Shown here piece by piece: positions 11,773 to 25,247 of a DNA stretch of 64,000 nt; positions within the stretch are counted from its first letter, which is position 1, and each line of letters starts with the position of its first letter. This DNA comes from Prunella strophiata. Lineage: Eukaryota; Chordata; Aves; Passeriformes; Prunellidae. The notes under the pieces were generated by a model, which had not been told where the DNA came from, searched no databases, and saw nothing but the letters and a program-made list of their open reading frames with translations. A program made the position numbers and the translations under genes. The stretch covers positions 3,176,191 through 3,240,190 of the forward strand of contig JAZBQD010000014.1 of the NCBI GenBank assembly GCA_036583965.1, read 5' to 3'.

Positions 11773-14700
11773 TAATGCATTGAGGCAGGATTATTCCCTG
11801 TCAATGCACTCTCTGAAGTCTCTGAGTGCTGCTTTAGTCTCCATCCTCTGCTTGAAGGCTTTGGGAAGTTCCTTCCTTCCTGGTCCCTCATGACAGTTTT
11901 CAAAATAATGGGTTTTGTATAACCTTTAGCTTTACCAATAAAGTGCACCCAAAAATCTTGGACCTTTTGGAAAAAAAATCACTTTATTTATGATTGATTT
12001 TTCCTTGCCTTATCAACCCAAAATGAGTACTTCATATATGCTTATTGCTCCTAGGCATGCACAAAATCTGCAAGAAAATGGGAAAATGCAGAATCCCTCC
12101 CATTTTTATGTGCACTGGCTTGGGGCCTGGCAGTTGTTCATTTGCACAGTCACCTGTCTGAGGCCAGGCAGGTTTTTGGGTGAGATAAAATGAATAACCT
12201 GGCAGTTGTACTTCTGTGGCACACTCCAAATTCTGCTGGTTGGACAGGCTAATGCTGACAGTACAGCTATGGGCTAAAAAGGGTAAGTGGGTCAGTTTTG
12301 AGGAGGTGGGATCTGTCTTGGGGAAAAGGAGAAGGAGAATGAGTCAGGGATACCTCTTCTTCACCACCCAGCTCACAGAGATTAAATGTTCTGTGTTACA
12401 GCTGGAGACAGGGTGGGATTTGAAGCATGGCACAGCACAGAGCCAGGAGCAGCTGCTGTCATTTTTAGTGGCAATTCCAGAGCAAACTAAATTAATGACC
12501 TGTAATGGTAAAGGCTTCTTTATGAAATTCATCCTTTTATGAAATCCTTTATGAAATCATGGGCTGCAGAGATAAGGCAGTGGGTGAGATGAATGTATGT
12601 AGTATACATATGAAATACATGAGCTGGATAAAACATAGATCCAACATAGGTAAATAATTTAATATAGATGATATAATTATATATATATGAGGAAACATAT
12701 GAACAAAAAATTACACTTGGCTTAAAGCATGTGGGAAATTGGTGGTAGAGCTGGAAATTGGACCACCTGTGTAAGTCAGAAGATCATTCAGCAAAACCTG
12801 AAGGAAGGTTTATTTCTGTATTAGCTTTCATTTTTTTCAGGCAGCATTGCCCTTCTAAAGATATCCCTTCAAAAGATGGACCTTTTAAGAATGTCTGCAG
12901 ATCTGGACTCCCTCAGATTAACTAAGGGCACACATTTCAAAGGGAAGTGTGGTGTTCATGGGAATTCTCTGCCAGCCACCCAGCTCTCAGCTGCAGAAGT
13001 AAAGGATAAGTAGTAAAGGAGTTTAAATTTCCTCGAGCTGCCTTCTGTTGTGCTTCAGCTTTGATCTGCCAGGATTACCTTGAGAGGTGAGAAAAGTAGT
13101 TAATGTTCCACTTTCACTTGACACTTCCCCTTTCTCTAGGGGCTGCTGAGTTAGTGCCCGGTGCCTGCCTAGGTGAGCTGAATGCAGCACCAGAACTGGC
13201 ACTTTCTGGCTGCTGCCTGATGTCACAGACTGTCAGATGAGGGATCCAAGGGTTTTCCTTGGCTGCAGTGGAGCTGCCACACAACTACCACCAGAGAGGT
13301 GGACTTTCTACTCTGCTCAGCCCATCTTTACTTTGTCTTTTCTCTGTGGTCCCACAGGAACTCTCCTGAGCTGCCAGGGAACATTCTTTGCATAGTTTTA
13401 CAAGTTATCTTTCTCCAGCTCCAGATTAAAACCATTCTTTGTGGTGGTGGCAGCAGAAAGATTTAACTCTGCTTAGGTGACTTCTGCTTTGTTTATAAAG
13501 CTAAATGTGTTGTTCTGCTGCCTTCATCTTTTGTCTTTGGAGTTATATTTAGGCTTTTGTTTTATTATTAATTAGACGCCATCCTTTTGTTCTGCTCCTA
13601 TCACACCTCAAACAATAGATTCTCAGCCATGGCCAAGGCTTCTGTCTTCTTCAGCAACACAAATATTTGGCAGCAGAGCACAATGTGTGTTTGTTTTTAA
13701 ACAACCATCACATGGAAGCTCTCATGTCCTTGCACTGTTGTCAGCTGTTGCAAAGGACAGAACAGCAGATGGCAAAATGGGCTGGGAAAAATGACTAAGC
13801 ATGACTTGAGCTGCACCAGGAGGAAGAGGGATCAGGAATCATGATGCCCTCCACTCCAGGATCCAGCTTTTTTGCAGACTTTTGGCACTGTTATTCTGGT
13901 TGTGTGGATGAGGCTGGTCCTTGTGCTGTGGCTTTCCTGGAAGGAGGGAAGCAGGGCTAGGGCATGATGGCCAGGGGGCAGCAGCCCTGGCACCTGGCTG
14001 CAGAGCTGCCTTGCTCTGTGCTAGCCCTCAGCTGAGTGCACAGGGACAGGGACCATGTGCTAGTCTTGCACTCCACTTATCTGCAGCTCATCAGATGTAC
14101 CCTGCAGACCCACCCAGTGCAAACAACAAAACCTGAGCTACAGCTTTTGTCTCCCCTGTGGCAGGAAGCAGAAACCTCTGTGAGCAGAAGCAGAAACACT
14201 GATCTAAACTGTTCAGCTGGTAACAGCTATCCTTGAACTGATCAGAGTGCTGGTGGTAACCTCCAGCTCTCACCAGGTGCTTTATCTCTCATGGCAATCC
14301 GTGCTCAGGCCAGGGACAGTGTTACACACTAGGCATGCAAAAAGCCAGGTCCAGCTGCCTCACTGGGCCAGCCAGTGCTGCCACCCTGCTCTGGGTGTGG
14401 GGCAAGCTGCCTCTGCCCACTCTGCTTCTGCCCACTCTGCTTCTGCCCACTCTGCTCCCAGGACACCAAGGGCAGAGAAAACAGCACCACGGCAATTTCT
14501 AGGAAATGCAATGAGTCAGTTCCTGTTAATGATGAGACCCCTGTGAGTCAGATCATTAGCACTGATTTCCATGTCCATTGCTCTTGCTGCTGTCGGGCTT
14601 TTTGTTTGTTTTAAGAAAGGGGATATTTTCATTTTACAACCGTTTTGCTCTGCAACCACTTTCATAAGGAATAGGTCCTACCTGGTAATTGATCTCTGTC

Positions 14701-16240
14701 TGCCCATCCTCCCCCAGAAACGTTTTTGCTCATCATCATCAGGAAAGGCAGCGTTTTCAAAGTTGCTGCAATGTTCATGAGAAGTGCTGGCTGCACAGAA
14801 GAAAAAGCCCCCGTTAGTGCTGTGGTGAGAGAGAGTGCCACAAAGGCACTCAGTGAGTCACCAGAGAATCCACACCTCTAGATGGCAGGAAAAGCTCCCG
14901 AGTTTGCATGTTCTGTCAGACCTCAAACAGAGACACATCTACTAGGAACTAAAAATAATCCTCACCGCCGCTGCTCCCAAGAAAACTGATTTTTAATTGT
15001 ATAAAATCCATCATAAAAGAAGTGTTTGTATCTGGCTCTGCAGATTCATGTTCTCCCCTCTCTTCACAGGCATTGAGATTTAAGGCTCTCATCAGTGGGA
15101 AATATGTACAGCCTCCCACAGGACTGCAGGCTCTCCTTCAGTACCAACATATTCAAACCAGGCTTCTTAAGCATTCATATTAATTAGTCTGTAAGGAACC
15201 ATTATCAAAATATGGTGTGAATACATAATTATGAGGGTGTGTTGTCTGGCAGGAAAATGAGGGTCTGATCCTGCCTCCTCCCAAGTAAATGGCAGCTCCA
15301 CCACTTGTTTTTGTACAAGCAGTAGCGAGCCCTGAGGCAGCAGAAACGGGAGACAATTTCCCCTTCCTGCCTCCCTGGAAGCACTGTCTCACCCTTGCTG
15401 AGAAAGCACTTCACCCCTCCTGGGAGGGGAGATAGAAAGCAGAGTGTTTGGAGGCTATTATCAATATTCATGCACAGCTGCAATTCACAGGCCTTATTCC
15501 CTGCTGAAATGTGCCATTAGCTGCAGCAGGGCTCGGCCCAGGGTGGGACAGACCCCTGGCAGGAATTCCTGGCTCTCCTCTAGGTGCATCCACTGTCCTG
15601 CCACAGCAGAGGACAGCCTGGTTCCTCTTGTGGCAGGGCTGTTTATCACCTGGTCCTGGTCCTGGGAGCAGGGCCAGCAAAATGCCCTGCATGTGATAAG
15701 TCTTCAGGCAAATGCAGAAGTCCAAATTCTGCTATTTCACTGGGTTTAGAGGCAACACCTTTGTTTGCCCCTGATAAATGCAGTGCCAGAGCCTGCCAGG
15801 ATATGGCAAGCTATGTGTTAATATTAAAATATCAGTCCCACAGCTCATCCCTGATGAGGATCTCATTTGTGTGAGGTTTTTGGTTTGGTCTGTTTTGTCC
15901 TAAGCAGAAAATAGCATGGTCTAGAAAATGCAGAATGGGACTAGAAAACTGGAAAGAAATCTCAGATCTTGTTTTTCTGCCACAGATTTGTTTGGCAGCC
16001 CTGGGAGAATATGAAGATATCATTTCCCCATCCCCAATTAATGTCTTGTTTGTAATCTAGTGGAAGTGCTTTCCCTGCTGTTCCCCATCCCAAAGTTCCC
16101 CTTCTTGGCTTAGCCACATGCAAAAGCAGTGGTTAATTTGCTAGCACTAAAACACATCCCCTCCTGATCCAGGATTTCTTTCTCTCCTGCAGTGCCCATT
16201 CTCTCCCATTGGCTGTAGCAAAGTTGCACTGCATTGGGAA
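11773..16240. other. Unique sequence with minor simple repeats
   Basis: No gene was supported. AT-rich tracts lie at about 12650-12710, and GC-richer DNA with short open frames lies at about 13900-14550 and 15380-15700. The frames overlap on both strands with no consistent splice sites, so they are treated as chance. A three-copy 15-bp repeat at 14412 is listed separately. Confidence 0.4.
14412..14456. repeat. Three-copy 15-bp tandem repeat
   Basis: The unit TCTGCCCACTCTGCT is repeated three times without change. It is short and isolated. Confidence 0.9.
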
Positions 16241-16691
16241 TGATGCCTCAGGTGTAGCTTTTCTATTTTTCAGATTCTCTGCTGCCTTAGTGTGTGGGTC
16301 TGAGCTTCATATCAGGGGATGGTGAGCTCTGTGCACAGAGCAGGGAGACAAAACAATTCCTGCTCCAGCTGGGCACCAAGGACAAATGATCCAAATCTCA
16401 GCCCAAGAGCACAAACAGCGTGGGCTGAGGAGAGAAAAACAAGCAGGGTGGGACTGCAGGGGCTAAAGCTGGAATGGGACAATGAACTCCAAGGTGCAAA
16501 TGGAGCAGAGCTGATCACAGTGAGAGACCCCATCCCATTTTGGGACCATTTTGGTTCATCTTGGGTGCAGCCCTGGCTGGGCTCTGGTGCTGCCCAAGGT
16601 GGATCCATGGAGGAGATCCTTTGAATAAACCCCTGCTTTATTCTGTAACTCTGCCCAGATTCTGTTCTAGATCAGCCTTCTCAAGGCATCA
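16241..16691 (+). mobile_element. Solo LTR of the TGATGCCT family
   Basis: Begins TGATGCCTCAGG and ends AAGGCATCA, so the termini form an 8-base perfect inverted repeat (TGATGCCT/AGGCATCA) with TG...CA ends. Near the 3' end, 'GAATAAACCCCTGCTTTATTC' carries an AATAAA poly(A) signal, as expected for R. The LTR at 29503-29956 is a close inverted relative and that at 50-469 a distant one. No internal retroviral genes adjoin it. No convincing target-site duplication was found (GGGAA left, GCAAG right). The open frames at 16312-16737 on both strands are by-products. Confidence 0.85.
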
Positions 16692-17762
16692 GCAAGACAT
16701 CTGCAAAGGATTTCCATTTCACACTCTGTGCTGGTAGAACTGGTGAGGTGTGCTAAAAACACTGTCAGGAGGCTTTTCAGTCATGGGGTTTAGTGACTCT
16801 CATTGCAGACAGGCAGGCACAGAGGTGGAAATCCCTCAGTGATGCACATAACCTGGACAGGGCAGCATGGACCTCCCTTGGCAGCTTGCTGTAAGGAGTT
16901 CCTACCCCAAACAACATCCATGACCCTGGTGCTGGTTGGACACTAAAGGCTGGACTGAAACTCGTACTTTATTTTTTACCAAATGTATCAGCAAGGGTAA
17001 AGGTCAGTTATTGTTTAGAGAAAGCTGAATCTATAACAGGGCAGGCATTCAATGAGATTTTCTCCATATGCACAACAGAAATTTCAGAAATTCCTTCTAG
17101 GTGCATTGTTATTCTCTTTTTTCCATCTAATTACTCCTAAAAATCTGGCCTTTGGTCACTGACCACTTGAACTGAATTATTGCTTGTGAGCAACAGGAGA
17201 GGAAGGGAGAACCTTATCAAGTTAGCAGCTTTTTAACACTCAAACATCACCCTTTTTTATTAGAATTTGCCCCACTTAAATGTTCTGTTGGCTTTTAGGA
17301 GAACAAAAAGTTGAAATACATCAAGAGCTGAGGGAAAAGGTTATTCTCACCTCCCTCTAAATATTGTATATCTTTAGGATTTCAGAAGTGCCCTGAGATG
17401 AACAGTGCCAAAAGCTTTAGTTTGGTTGAGATATACTTAGCCAGAAACAAATATGCCTTGGATATTTTTACCAACTTCTGCCTCTTTGTAAGCAATATTC
17501 TTTCTGTGAAAGTAGCCAGCTAACAATCCCTGCAAAATGAACATTCTCTAATTGGATTTAGTGAAGTCAGGGCTGTGTATTGATGATGTGCTCAACAAAC
17601 TGCTTTAACCTGGGACCTTTAGCACAGAATTTGATTATGGCACTGATTGTTTAACTAGAAATGCCATCCAAAATGCAAGTAAAGCATGCAGCTATAGTGA
17701 CTGTACCTAGCCACTAGAGAGAGACATTATCCCATGTAGTAAAGTGAAATGTTTCACTTGCT
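16692..17762. other. Unique sequence between two LTRs
   Basis: AT-rich DNA with no recognised gene, RNA or repeat. Confidence 0.45.
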
Positions 17763-18297
17763 GTCGTGGTTTAACCCCAGATGGCAACTAAGTTATACAC
17801 AGCCCCCCACTCACTGTCCTCCAAGGGATGAGGAAGAAAATGGGAATGGTCAAACTCCTAAGTTTGGATAGAAACAGTTGAATAGGTAAAGCAAAAGCTG
17901 TGCACACAAGCAAAGCAAGAAAAGGAATTAATTCCCTGCTTCCAAGGGCAGGCAGGTGTTCAGCAATCTCCAGGAGAGCAGGGCTCCATCAGGTGTAATA
18001 GGTATTTGGGGAGACAAAAGCCATCACTGTGGACATCCTCTCTTCCTCCTCCTTCCCCAGCTTTATCTGCTGAGCACGATCCATATGGTCTGGGACAATT
18101 GGTCACTTGGGGTCAGCTGTCCTGGCTGTGTCCCCTCCCCACTCCCTGTGCACCCCCACTGGTGGGTGAGGGGCAGGAAAGGCCTTGGCTGTGTGTGACA
18201 AGGGCTAAAACATCCCTGTGTCACCAGCACTGCTTCCAGCACAACTCCAAACCACAGTCCCACACCAGCCAGTGTGAAGGAAATTAACACCACTACA
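17763..18297 (-). mobile_element. ERVL-type avian LTR
   Basis: The plus strand opens with TGTCGTGGTTTAACCCCAG, the reverse complement of the 3' end of a very common avian ERVL-type LTR. It continues with the expected 'AACAGTTGAATAGGTA' block, a 'GGTCAGCTGTCCTGGCTGTG' block with 'TCCCCTCCC', 'AAAACATCCCTGTGT', 'CACTGCTTCCAGCACAA' and a diverged 'GAAGGAAATTAAC'. The expected terminal motif then appears only as a degraded version inside 18298-18335, so the 5' LTR end is damaged or partly duplicated. There is no internal sequence, so it is a solo LTR. Confidence 0.87.
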
Positions 18298-18719
18298 GAG
18301 TTAATTTTTTAGTTAACTCAAACCCAGCCAACTTCCAGGTTTCCAGGGACCTCACCTCAGAGCAAAGTGCCCTGTCCACGTGGAGCAGTGACAGAATGGG
18401 CTCCCTGATCAAGCCCTGGGGAGCTGTGCCCCATGATGGCACCTCATGCTCCACGCCCAAGGAGGCCGTTCCAAAACGCTGCAGCAACGGTGGGGAAGGT
18501 GTTAGATGTACATTTATGTGTTTTCAATCAAATCTGTGCATGTGCAGCTAGGGCAGTAGTGGGTTAACTGCTCTGGGATGGAGCAGGGCAATGCAGGTAA
18601 CTTCTTGCAGTGTGACAATTGGGCAGGCAATCAGATTTTTGGGGCTTTACAGAAAGATGGAGAGCCAGATTGTATAGCATCATTACAAAACCTTCAGCTC
18701 CAGTGCCTTGCTTAGACCA
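18298..18719. other. Unique sequence
   Basis: The first about 40 bases may be a degraded end of the neighbouring LTR. Otherwise nothing was recognised. Confidence 0.45.
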
Positions 18720-19800
18720 GGGGTGTTTTAATGACAGTGCTGGTCCCGGAGCCTGCACCAGCGCCTCAATGGTTAATGCGGGCTGCTCAGCCCCGAGATT
18801 AACAGGTGCTGGTGTGCTCGGAAAGGAGAAGCGGGCAGGCTGGAAACCGTGCTGAGCTGGCAGCAGAAACGTCCTTAAAAGCCGGGCTGATCAATAAATG
18901 AATGCGGGTGATGCCCGCAGGTCAGAGGCTGCGCTGCTCTTTGTGAACGCCGAGGCGTTCGAGCTCCCAAGGAAAATCTGGTTAAAGTACCCACGGTGGG
19001 AAACGTGGGGAGCCTGGTGGTGCCACAAACACACCTGGGTACCAAAGCGGCTTGTGCTGCGGATGTTCGGGGGAGCGGCGGGTGTGCAAGGGCACGGCGT
19101 GTTTAACCAGGCAGGTGCCAGCCCCGAGCCCCAGAGGAATTCCCTGGCAGGGGACCGAGCACCGCCGCTGCTGTTCTGATCTTGCACAGTGCCGAGCAAG
19201 GATCTGCTGTCAGCATCAAGTGGGCATTTCCGATGGGATTAGTTCTCTCTTAGTGCAGGCGAGGAGCAGCGCTGTGCTCGGGTGCGCTGTTCGAGTTATT
19301 CGGGGAGCTCCGCAGTTCCCCTTTTTGCTAACACGAGAACACTAGATAACGCGTTTGATTTATGACTTCTAATTATTTTATATCGGCTCTTAAACTTTGA
19401 GTTAGAACTCACATTAGTATCTTTGCTCGCACCTGCGCTTACTCTCGATTTCTCAAAATAGAGTAGGGGTTCGCTTGTGAAAATCCCGTTAAATTTCACA
19501 GGCTGATTTGAAAATCTCGGTAGCAGCACTTTAAAATCCTCTGAAGGTGCGGGTTCAGCTGTATGCAAACACGCAAGGAGAAGTCTCGGTCTGGGTTTCC
19601 ACTAGGACTTAACTAGGTGCACGTTGAAAGTGAGCATTCGGTTTTTGTCTTGCAAATTAGCCAGCACTCAACTGAGGGGAGTCCTCAATCATTATGCAAA
19701 TAATAAACGGGTAAAATCCCCTTTTCTTTTTATATAGCAGCACACCCTTCAGCGCATCCTCGGAATTAATCAGTTTTAAGGATTGATTACTGTAAGGCAC
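18720..19800. promoter_or_regulatory. CpG-enriched candidate regulatory region
   Basis: CpG dinucleotides become frequent here (for example GCGGGCTGC, ACGCCGAGGCGTTCG, ACCGCCGCTGC, ACGCGTTTG, CTCGCACCTGCGC) while both flanks are CpG-poor. The right half becomes AT-rich but keeps CpGs and includes an octamer ATGCAAAT at 19694 and TATATAG near 19731. This pattern fits an undermethylated distal promoter or enhancer. No exon with clear splice sites was found. The call is inference from composition. Confidence 0.4.
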
Positions 19801-21789
19801 CACAATCTGCTGGCATTAAAATATTAAAATGAAACCCCTTAAAAGCCCCTTTTTAAAAAGCTAACCAAGCCTGGATTGCAGGCTGGGGTATTTCCTGACC
19901 AGCTGTGTGGGTTCCGAGAAGCTTTTCTAGAATCTGGCATGACACTTTCTAGCATCTGACAAGTGCTCAACACTTATGCTTTTACCACATTTTCTGCATA
20001 CTGGAAAATTACCTGTACACATTAACATTTAAATGAAAAAAAAAAAAAAAAAAAGAAAAGTGATTGATACTCCTGTATCACAGAATGGTGATACATGTGC
20101 AAGCAGCACTTGAAAAGTCTGTAAATCAAGAGAGTTTTGAGGCTATACACTGAGTGAAAAAAATATACAATTATATACATTCAACTACCATCTTAGTGGT
20201 TGATATTAATCCTCTGAAATGAGAAAGATGAGAAAAAGCAATCCTCAGTTTTCATGGGAAGAAAGGGGGCAAAAAAGGATCCAGGACAGATTCACAGGAC
20301 TAATTGTTTTCTACTTCTCCTCAATTTTGCAAAAGTGAACAAGGAGAGGTGTGCCCTGCTGCCCCTGTCAGCAGCTGTCCCGCTCTAGGACAGCACAGCA
20401 TTTTTCTACTTGCATTTGCAATAGGGATCCATCATCCCACCCTCAAATTCAGCAAGTCCAGACTGCTCTGCAAGGGCAGTAGGAAGAGATTAAAAGAACT
20501 GTATGGAGACTTGAGCTTGGCTGTGAGGGAGCTTCAGTTTCCCCCTGAAGGACAGTTATTGAAGAAGGAAAGTTATTGTCCTGTTGTGACAAATTTGTGG
20601 CATTGCCTGTCCACCAGCTAATTCTAACTTCATTTGGGTTGTGCACAGGCACAGCATGATTAACCTTACTTTACAGAGAAGACTTTAAAGATTTTCTTTC
20701 TTTTTTTTTTTATTAAAGCTTTTTCTTTCTTCTATCATTCTGCTTAACGAACAAAAAGTTCTCGCCCCAACACAGACGACCTCAGGTCAGTGACCTTTTA
20801 GTAGTGTGTCTAAACAGTTATTGACTCTTTGCATTTTGATATGGAGATGATGTAGTGATGAAAGAGTGGCTGTCTCTGCAATACAAGAATTCCTGATGGG
20901 GACAAGGGGCACACAGTGATGCCATTGCTCAGTGTGTCTAGGGTGGTTTTTGTCTGTGTGTGAGGATGGGGATTTTGGGAAGCCAGGTGCTGTGTGCTTA
21001 CACACTCGTGCTGTGTATATAGACTTAATAACTTCCCTTTGCTGCTGAGTGTACATTTCAGCTTTGAGGAACTCAGGGTTAAGTGTTTTCACTAGTTTGA
21101 AAGTGGGGAAGCTGAGATGGGAGAAAGCCAGTGGCTGGAATGAGGCCAGAAGGTCCTGGCTAGCTCAGGACTGGGAGGCTCAGAGTTCTGCGCTCAGACC
21201 ACGCAACCACAGCCCTGTGCAACAATAACAAGCTGCAGTCCATTCCCATTTGTGGAGGAAAATGAGACCATTCAAATAACTCAACAGTGTCTTTCTCTGC
21301 AGTGGGAATGCATCCCATCCAAAGGTGTGTCAGAAGAAATGAAGGTACCCTAAGTTATAAATCCCTTTTTTTTTTGTCTGTTGATTGCACTGTTTCAGCA
21401 CCCAAATTCTAAAGGGCTTTGAAACTGACGGGGCTGTTTATTGAAAGGAAACTTCTCAGGGTGGCTCAGCTTAATTGTGTTCTCCTTGGAGTGGAACAGG
21501 ATGCTTGGCCCAAACCTTATTTCCTTCATTTCACCCCATTCTATTCCCAGCACTTTTCCTGCATCCTGCAGTGAAACATCCGTGACGCTGCATTTTTCTG
21601 AGCACAGGGCATTTGAAGGGATGCATGAGCAAGGAGATTTTCATTTCTTGATCTTGGAGGAACTGGGGATGCCTGTGTCTGACCGTGGGCAATTCTCTGG
21701 AGCCACTTCTCCACTTTTCCCAGTTTCCACTAGAGGGGTTACACGTTCTAGTTCAGAGTGCTGCAACAGCCCAGGATAAGATGGAGCTG
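19801..21789. other. Unique sequence with a poly(A) tract
   Basis: A run of 19 A lies at 20036-20054 and T-rich DNA at about 20698-20712. No gene or recognised transposon. Confidence 0.45.
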
Positions 21790-22250
21790 CTTCTTGTCCA
21801 CCTATATTTTTAACTGCTACAGTTAATTCACAAATACAATAATGAGCTGACAGTACTAGGGCTGGAGGCCTTAATAATCATTACAAAAATCATTAATTAC
21901 CAGGAAATTAGAGAGGTGTCTGTTAAGTGGTTAAATTTGCAACCTTCTGTCCACAAACAAGAAATCCAAACGCTTGCCTGAATCATAGCTAACTTCCCAC
22001 ACATTGCTTATAAGCTATATCTTGTTTATTTCTGCATATATTACTCTCAGTAAATGATTAGATTTGTCACCCATGACCCGGTATGCTGTTTGCAATTATT
22101 TCTTTTATTAAATTAATCACCACATATTTACTTTGAGAAATTATGTATGATATCTATCGACGCACGCATGTGTATGGGAGTGTGTGAGCACATGAACTTC
22201 CCTGATTGCCTTTCCTCTTGTATAGCAAATTAAAAATAACAGGCATTAAA
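21790..22250. promoter_or_regulatory. Candidate conserved non-coding element
   Basis: A long AT-rich, non-repetitive stretch dense in homeodomain-type TAAT/ATTA cores (GCCTTAATAATCATTAC, ATCATTAATTACC, TTAAATTAATCACC). It is punctuated by isolated CpGs (ATCTATCGACGCACGCATG near 22151). It has no open frame and no repeat signature. Such composition is common in deeply conserved vertebrate enhancers. Conservation itself cannot be seen here, so this is only a candidate. Confidence 0.3.
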
Positions 22251-25247
22251 GCTGGCAGAGTTACACTGACAGGGAAACCAGCTCAGAGGGAGGGGGGGGG
22301 AAATTGCTATATAAAGTTTTTCTCTCTTGTATTTTAAGTATTTCTACTTATGTATTGAATTTTAACGATCTGGACAGTCTAATCTTCACTGGCAGATGTA
22401 TAAACACTTGTGGCTCTAAGATTTAAGGGTGCTGGTGTGGAGTGCACTCAGCTTTGCTTTTTCCACCTCCCACGTCTTGTGGCTGTGCCTGTGTTGGGGG
22501 GATCTGCAGACATATGGGCCCTCGCCATATCCCTGGCACTTTGTGCAGCACTAATACTACCCAGATAACTGCTCTGCAGAATCAGATCCTTTGTGAATTA
22601 CTTACTGGGAGAAAGGAATTCATGTGGCTTGCCACTTTTTGCAGGGGAATAGAAAGCCTCTCCTTTCTGCAATGACAATTGAAGGAGCTCGTTTTCTAGG
22701 AAAACTAAACCTTGTGGCATGTATAGAAACAGGGTTTCCATCAGTTTGGGCTGCTGTAAAAGTTGGGGTTTCCTTTTTTTGTTGTTGTTGTTCATTAACT
22801 TTTTTTTAATGAAAGCATTTCTATTTCTGTTTAGTTTCCATGTAATCTTTTAGATATGTCATCCTATCAGATTTCTGTTCTGCCTTGTGCTTTATTTTTC
22901 ATTGTAGTGCTTTCTCTGTCTTCTCTGAACATAATTTCTTCTGAGCAGAATTCAGCCCCAACAGCTTCTGAGCTGAATTTACAGATCCATTGTATTTGAG
23001 CGGGTTCAAAATGAGACAGAAATACTCACTTTTAATCTGTTATATTTCTGAGGTGTTAATTAGTTTGCCACCTCTTGTTTGCCACCCAGTTCAAACTGGC
23101 AACCCGAATGCTATGAGAAATTCTTTTAATAATCTTCTAAGAAAATGATATGAAGTAATTTAATTTCTGCAACAAATAGCTTGCTTCGGGAAGGGGATTG
23201 CTGAGACCAGGACACTTGTGATTGTGGATTTCAAACCACAAAGACTTCAGCTCGTAAAGAAACCAGAATTAAAAGGCAGAGTTTAAACACCTTTGTAGAT
23301 TTCATGACTTTTGTCTGTAAATACGCGGTGCTCTTTGTCCACACACAAAGGGTGGGTTGGAGCCTCTGCTAGGTACACACACAAATTCCTGTCTTGACTT
23401 TTTGACTCTGCTCCTTTCTTAACCAACAATGAACTCGGGGACACTGGGTTTTGCAGCACCTCAGCAGATGATCTGCTCCGTTCCACCTTGCTGCAAAGCA
23501 ACAAGGCAGAGGTGGGAGGGAAGGGATTTTTGGGAGGAGGAGTACGTGCTGAGCCCGCCCTGGCACTCCAGTGAACCTGGGCTTTGAAGTTCTGCATTGT
23601 TCTGTCTTCTGGGCTGCCTGGACTCCTTCCAAGCCCAGCTAACAAAGCTCCAAGAAAGGACTCAAAACACCACGAGGGAGGGAAATGTCTTTGCTGAAGA
23701 CTCAGAGGGGTTTTTGGAACGTGGCCAGGTGTGCAGGGGGGCTGCAGAGAGCCCCGGGCAGGCACCCAGCTGTCCCCACAGATGCCACCACCCCTGAGCT
23801 CCTGGGCACAGCCTGGGGAGGGCACTGGCAGAGCAACAGGTTTGGGGAGAGCACAGGGGACATCCCATCTGGAAAAAAGCCTCAGCTCGTGCCCACAGAA
23901 GCATTCTCTTAAGCTTTTTCTTGGTTGCCTCCCTCCTCTCTGCTCCTGACCAAAAATAGGGCTCACCACAAATGAAAGGACTGTTGGTGCAAACTCTGTG
24001 GGTTACAGACAGACAGAGAGATGATCTGAGGAGAGATTATTTTCTCTTTTTATATGCGCAAAAGAAGCTCTGGGGGTGAACTGTCTTGTCTTCAGAAATA
24101 AAACCAGCAGGAGAGCTCTGCAACCCATAGAGCTGTATCCAGGTTTGATATTCAATTCAAATATTCACCTGAAATTCTGTAAGATGTTGCTTCCTCTTTT
24201 GGATTTAATGGAGGCTGCTCTGACAGTTTTGGTAATAGGTTTCCTTGTAAAACCCCAAACCAAAAAACTTCATTTTGGCCCCAAGCCTGCAATACAAGGA
24301 TGTGGCACACGGATTCAGTTTATAGTTGGTATAATTCATCCATGTTCTCTGTGAAGACACTGTCCATCCTGTCTAGAAGCCTCCCAGCTGCACAAAGGCT
24401 GTGGGGTGAGTTCTTAGACAGAAGCACCTGGGAACTCCAGCTGTCACCCTGCCAGGCAGTGCTGACACAGCTGTGGGATTGCAACTCTTAAAATGCCCGT
24501 GGCACCTTCCTGCAGAGGGATGTTGGGAAACACCTCCCCTTTCAGCACTGAAAATGCCAGCAGCCAGGAACACACCTGAGCAAGGCCAGTTAGCACCTTC
24601 CAGGTGCTTGTTTGTGCAGTGCCACCACACACAGCTGCCGAGATGATCATCACTTCCAGCCAGTGACATTTTTCATGAATGTCACACTTCGAGCAGGGCA
24701 TGTTTTATGATCTGCTAACCTTCCCTCCTCTGGTTAGGATCAATGGGCACTGGCACAGCTCATCTTCTAAACATGCCAAGGATCTTTCAAATAGCTCCAC
24801 CTACTTCAGTTGTTGTTTTTAAGAGGAGGGATGTTAAGGCCAGAGGAGTTGTCATACCTCACTCCAGTTCTCACAGGCACCAGTGACAGAGGTGCAGCTG
24901 GGACTGAGCAGGAACCCTGGTGGTTAATTTCTTAGGCTGGGTTTCCCCCTGTATTTACCTTGAGCGTTTTTCCTCCTCCCTTTTCTGTCTGACATCCTTT
25001 AGCAGAAATTGGCTAAGCTCAGGATTATGCAAGGGAGCATATTTTCAGTCACAGGATGCTCACATGCTTCATGGACCAGGGTGAACTCCAGCTCCATTGC
25101 ACACTTGTTGCCTGACACACACACACAAGCACTTGGCTGAGCACTGATCATCAGGGAATTGATTACACCAAGAGGGGTGAAGATGAGCTTGTGAATCACA
25201 GTAACAAGCAAGATGGCATTTACCACCTCTGGTGGAATAAATGTATC
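22251..25247. other. Unique sequence, no gene supported
   Basis: GC-richer DNA at about 23400-23900 carries overlapping open frames on both strands, the longest 228 codons on the minus strand at 23283-23969. None has recognisable domains or consistent exon boundaries. Confidence 0.4.

Noticed and set aside
23283..23969. 228-codon minus-strand open frame
   Set aside because: No recognised domain, composition typical of translated GC-rich non-coding DNA, overlapping frames on the other strand and no supporting splice or start context.
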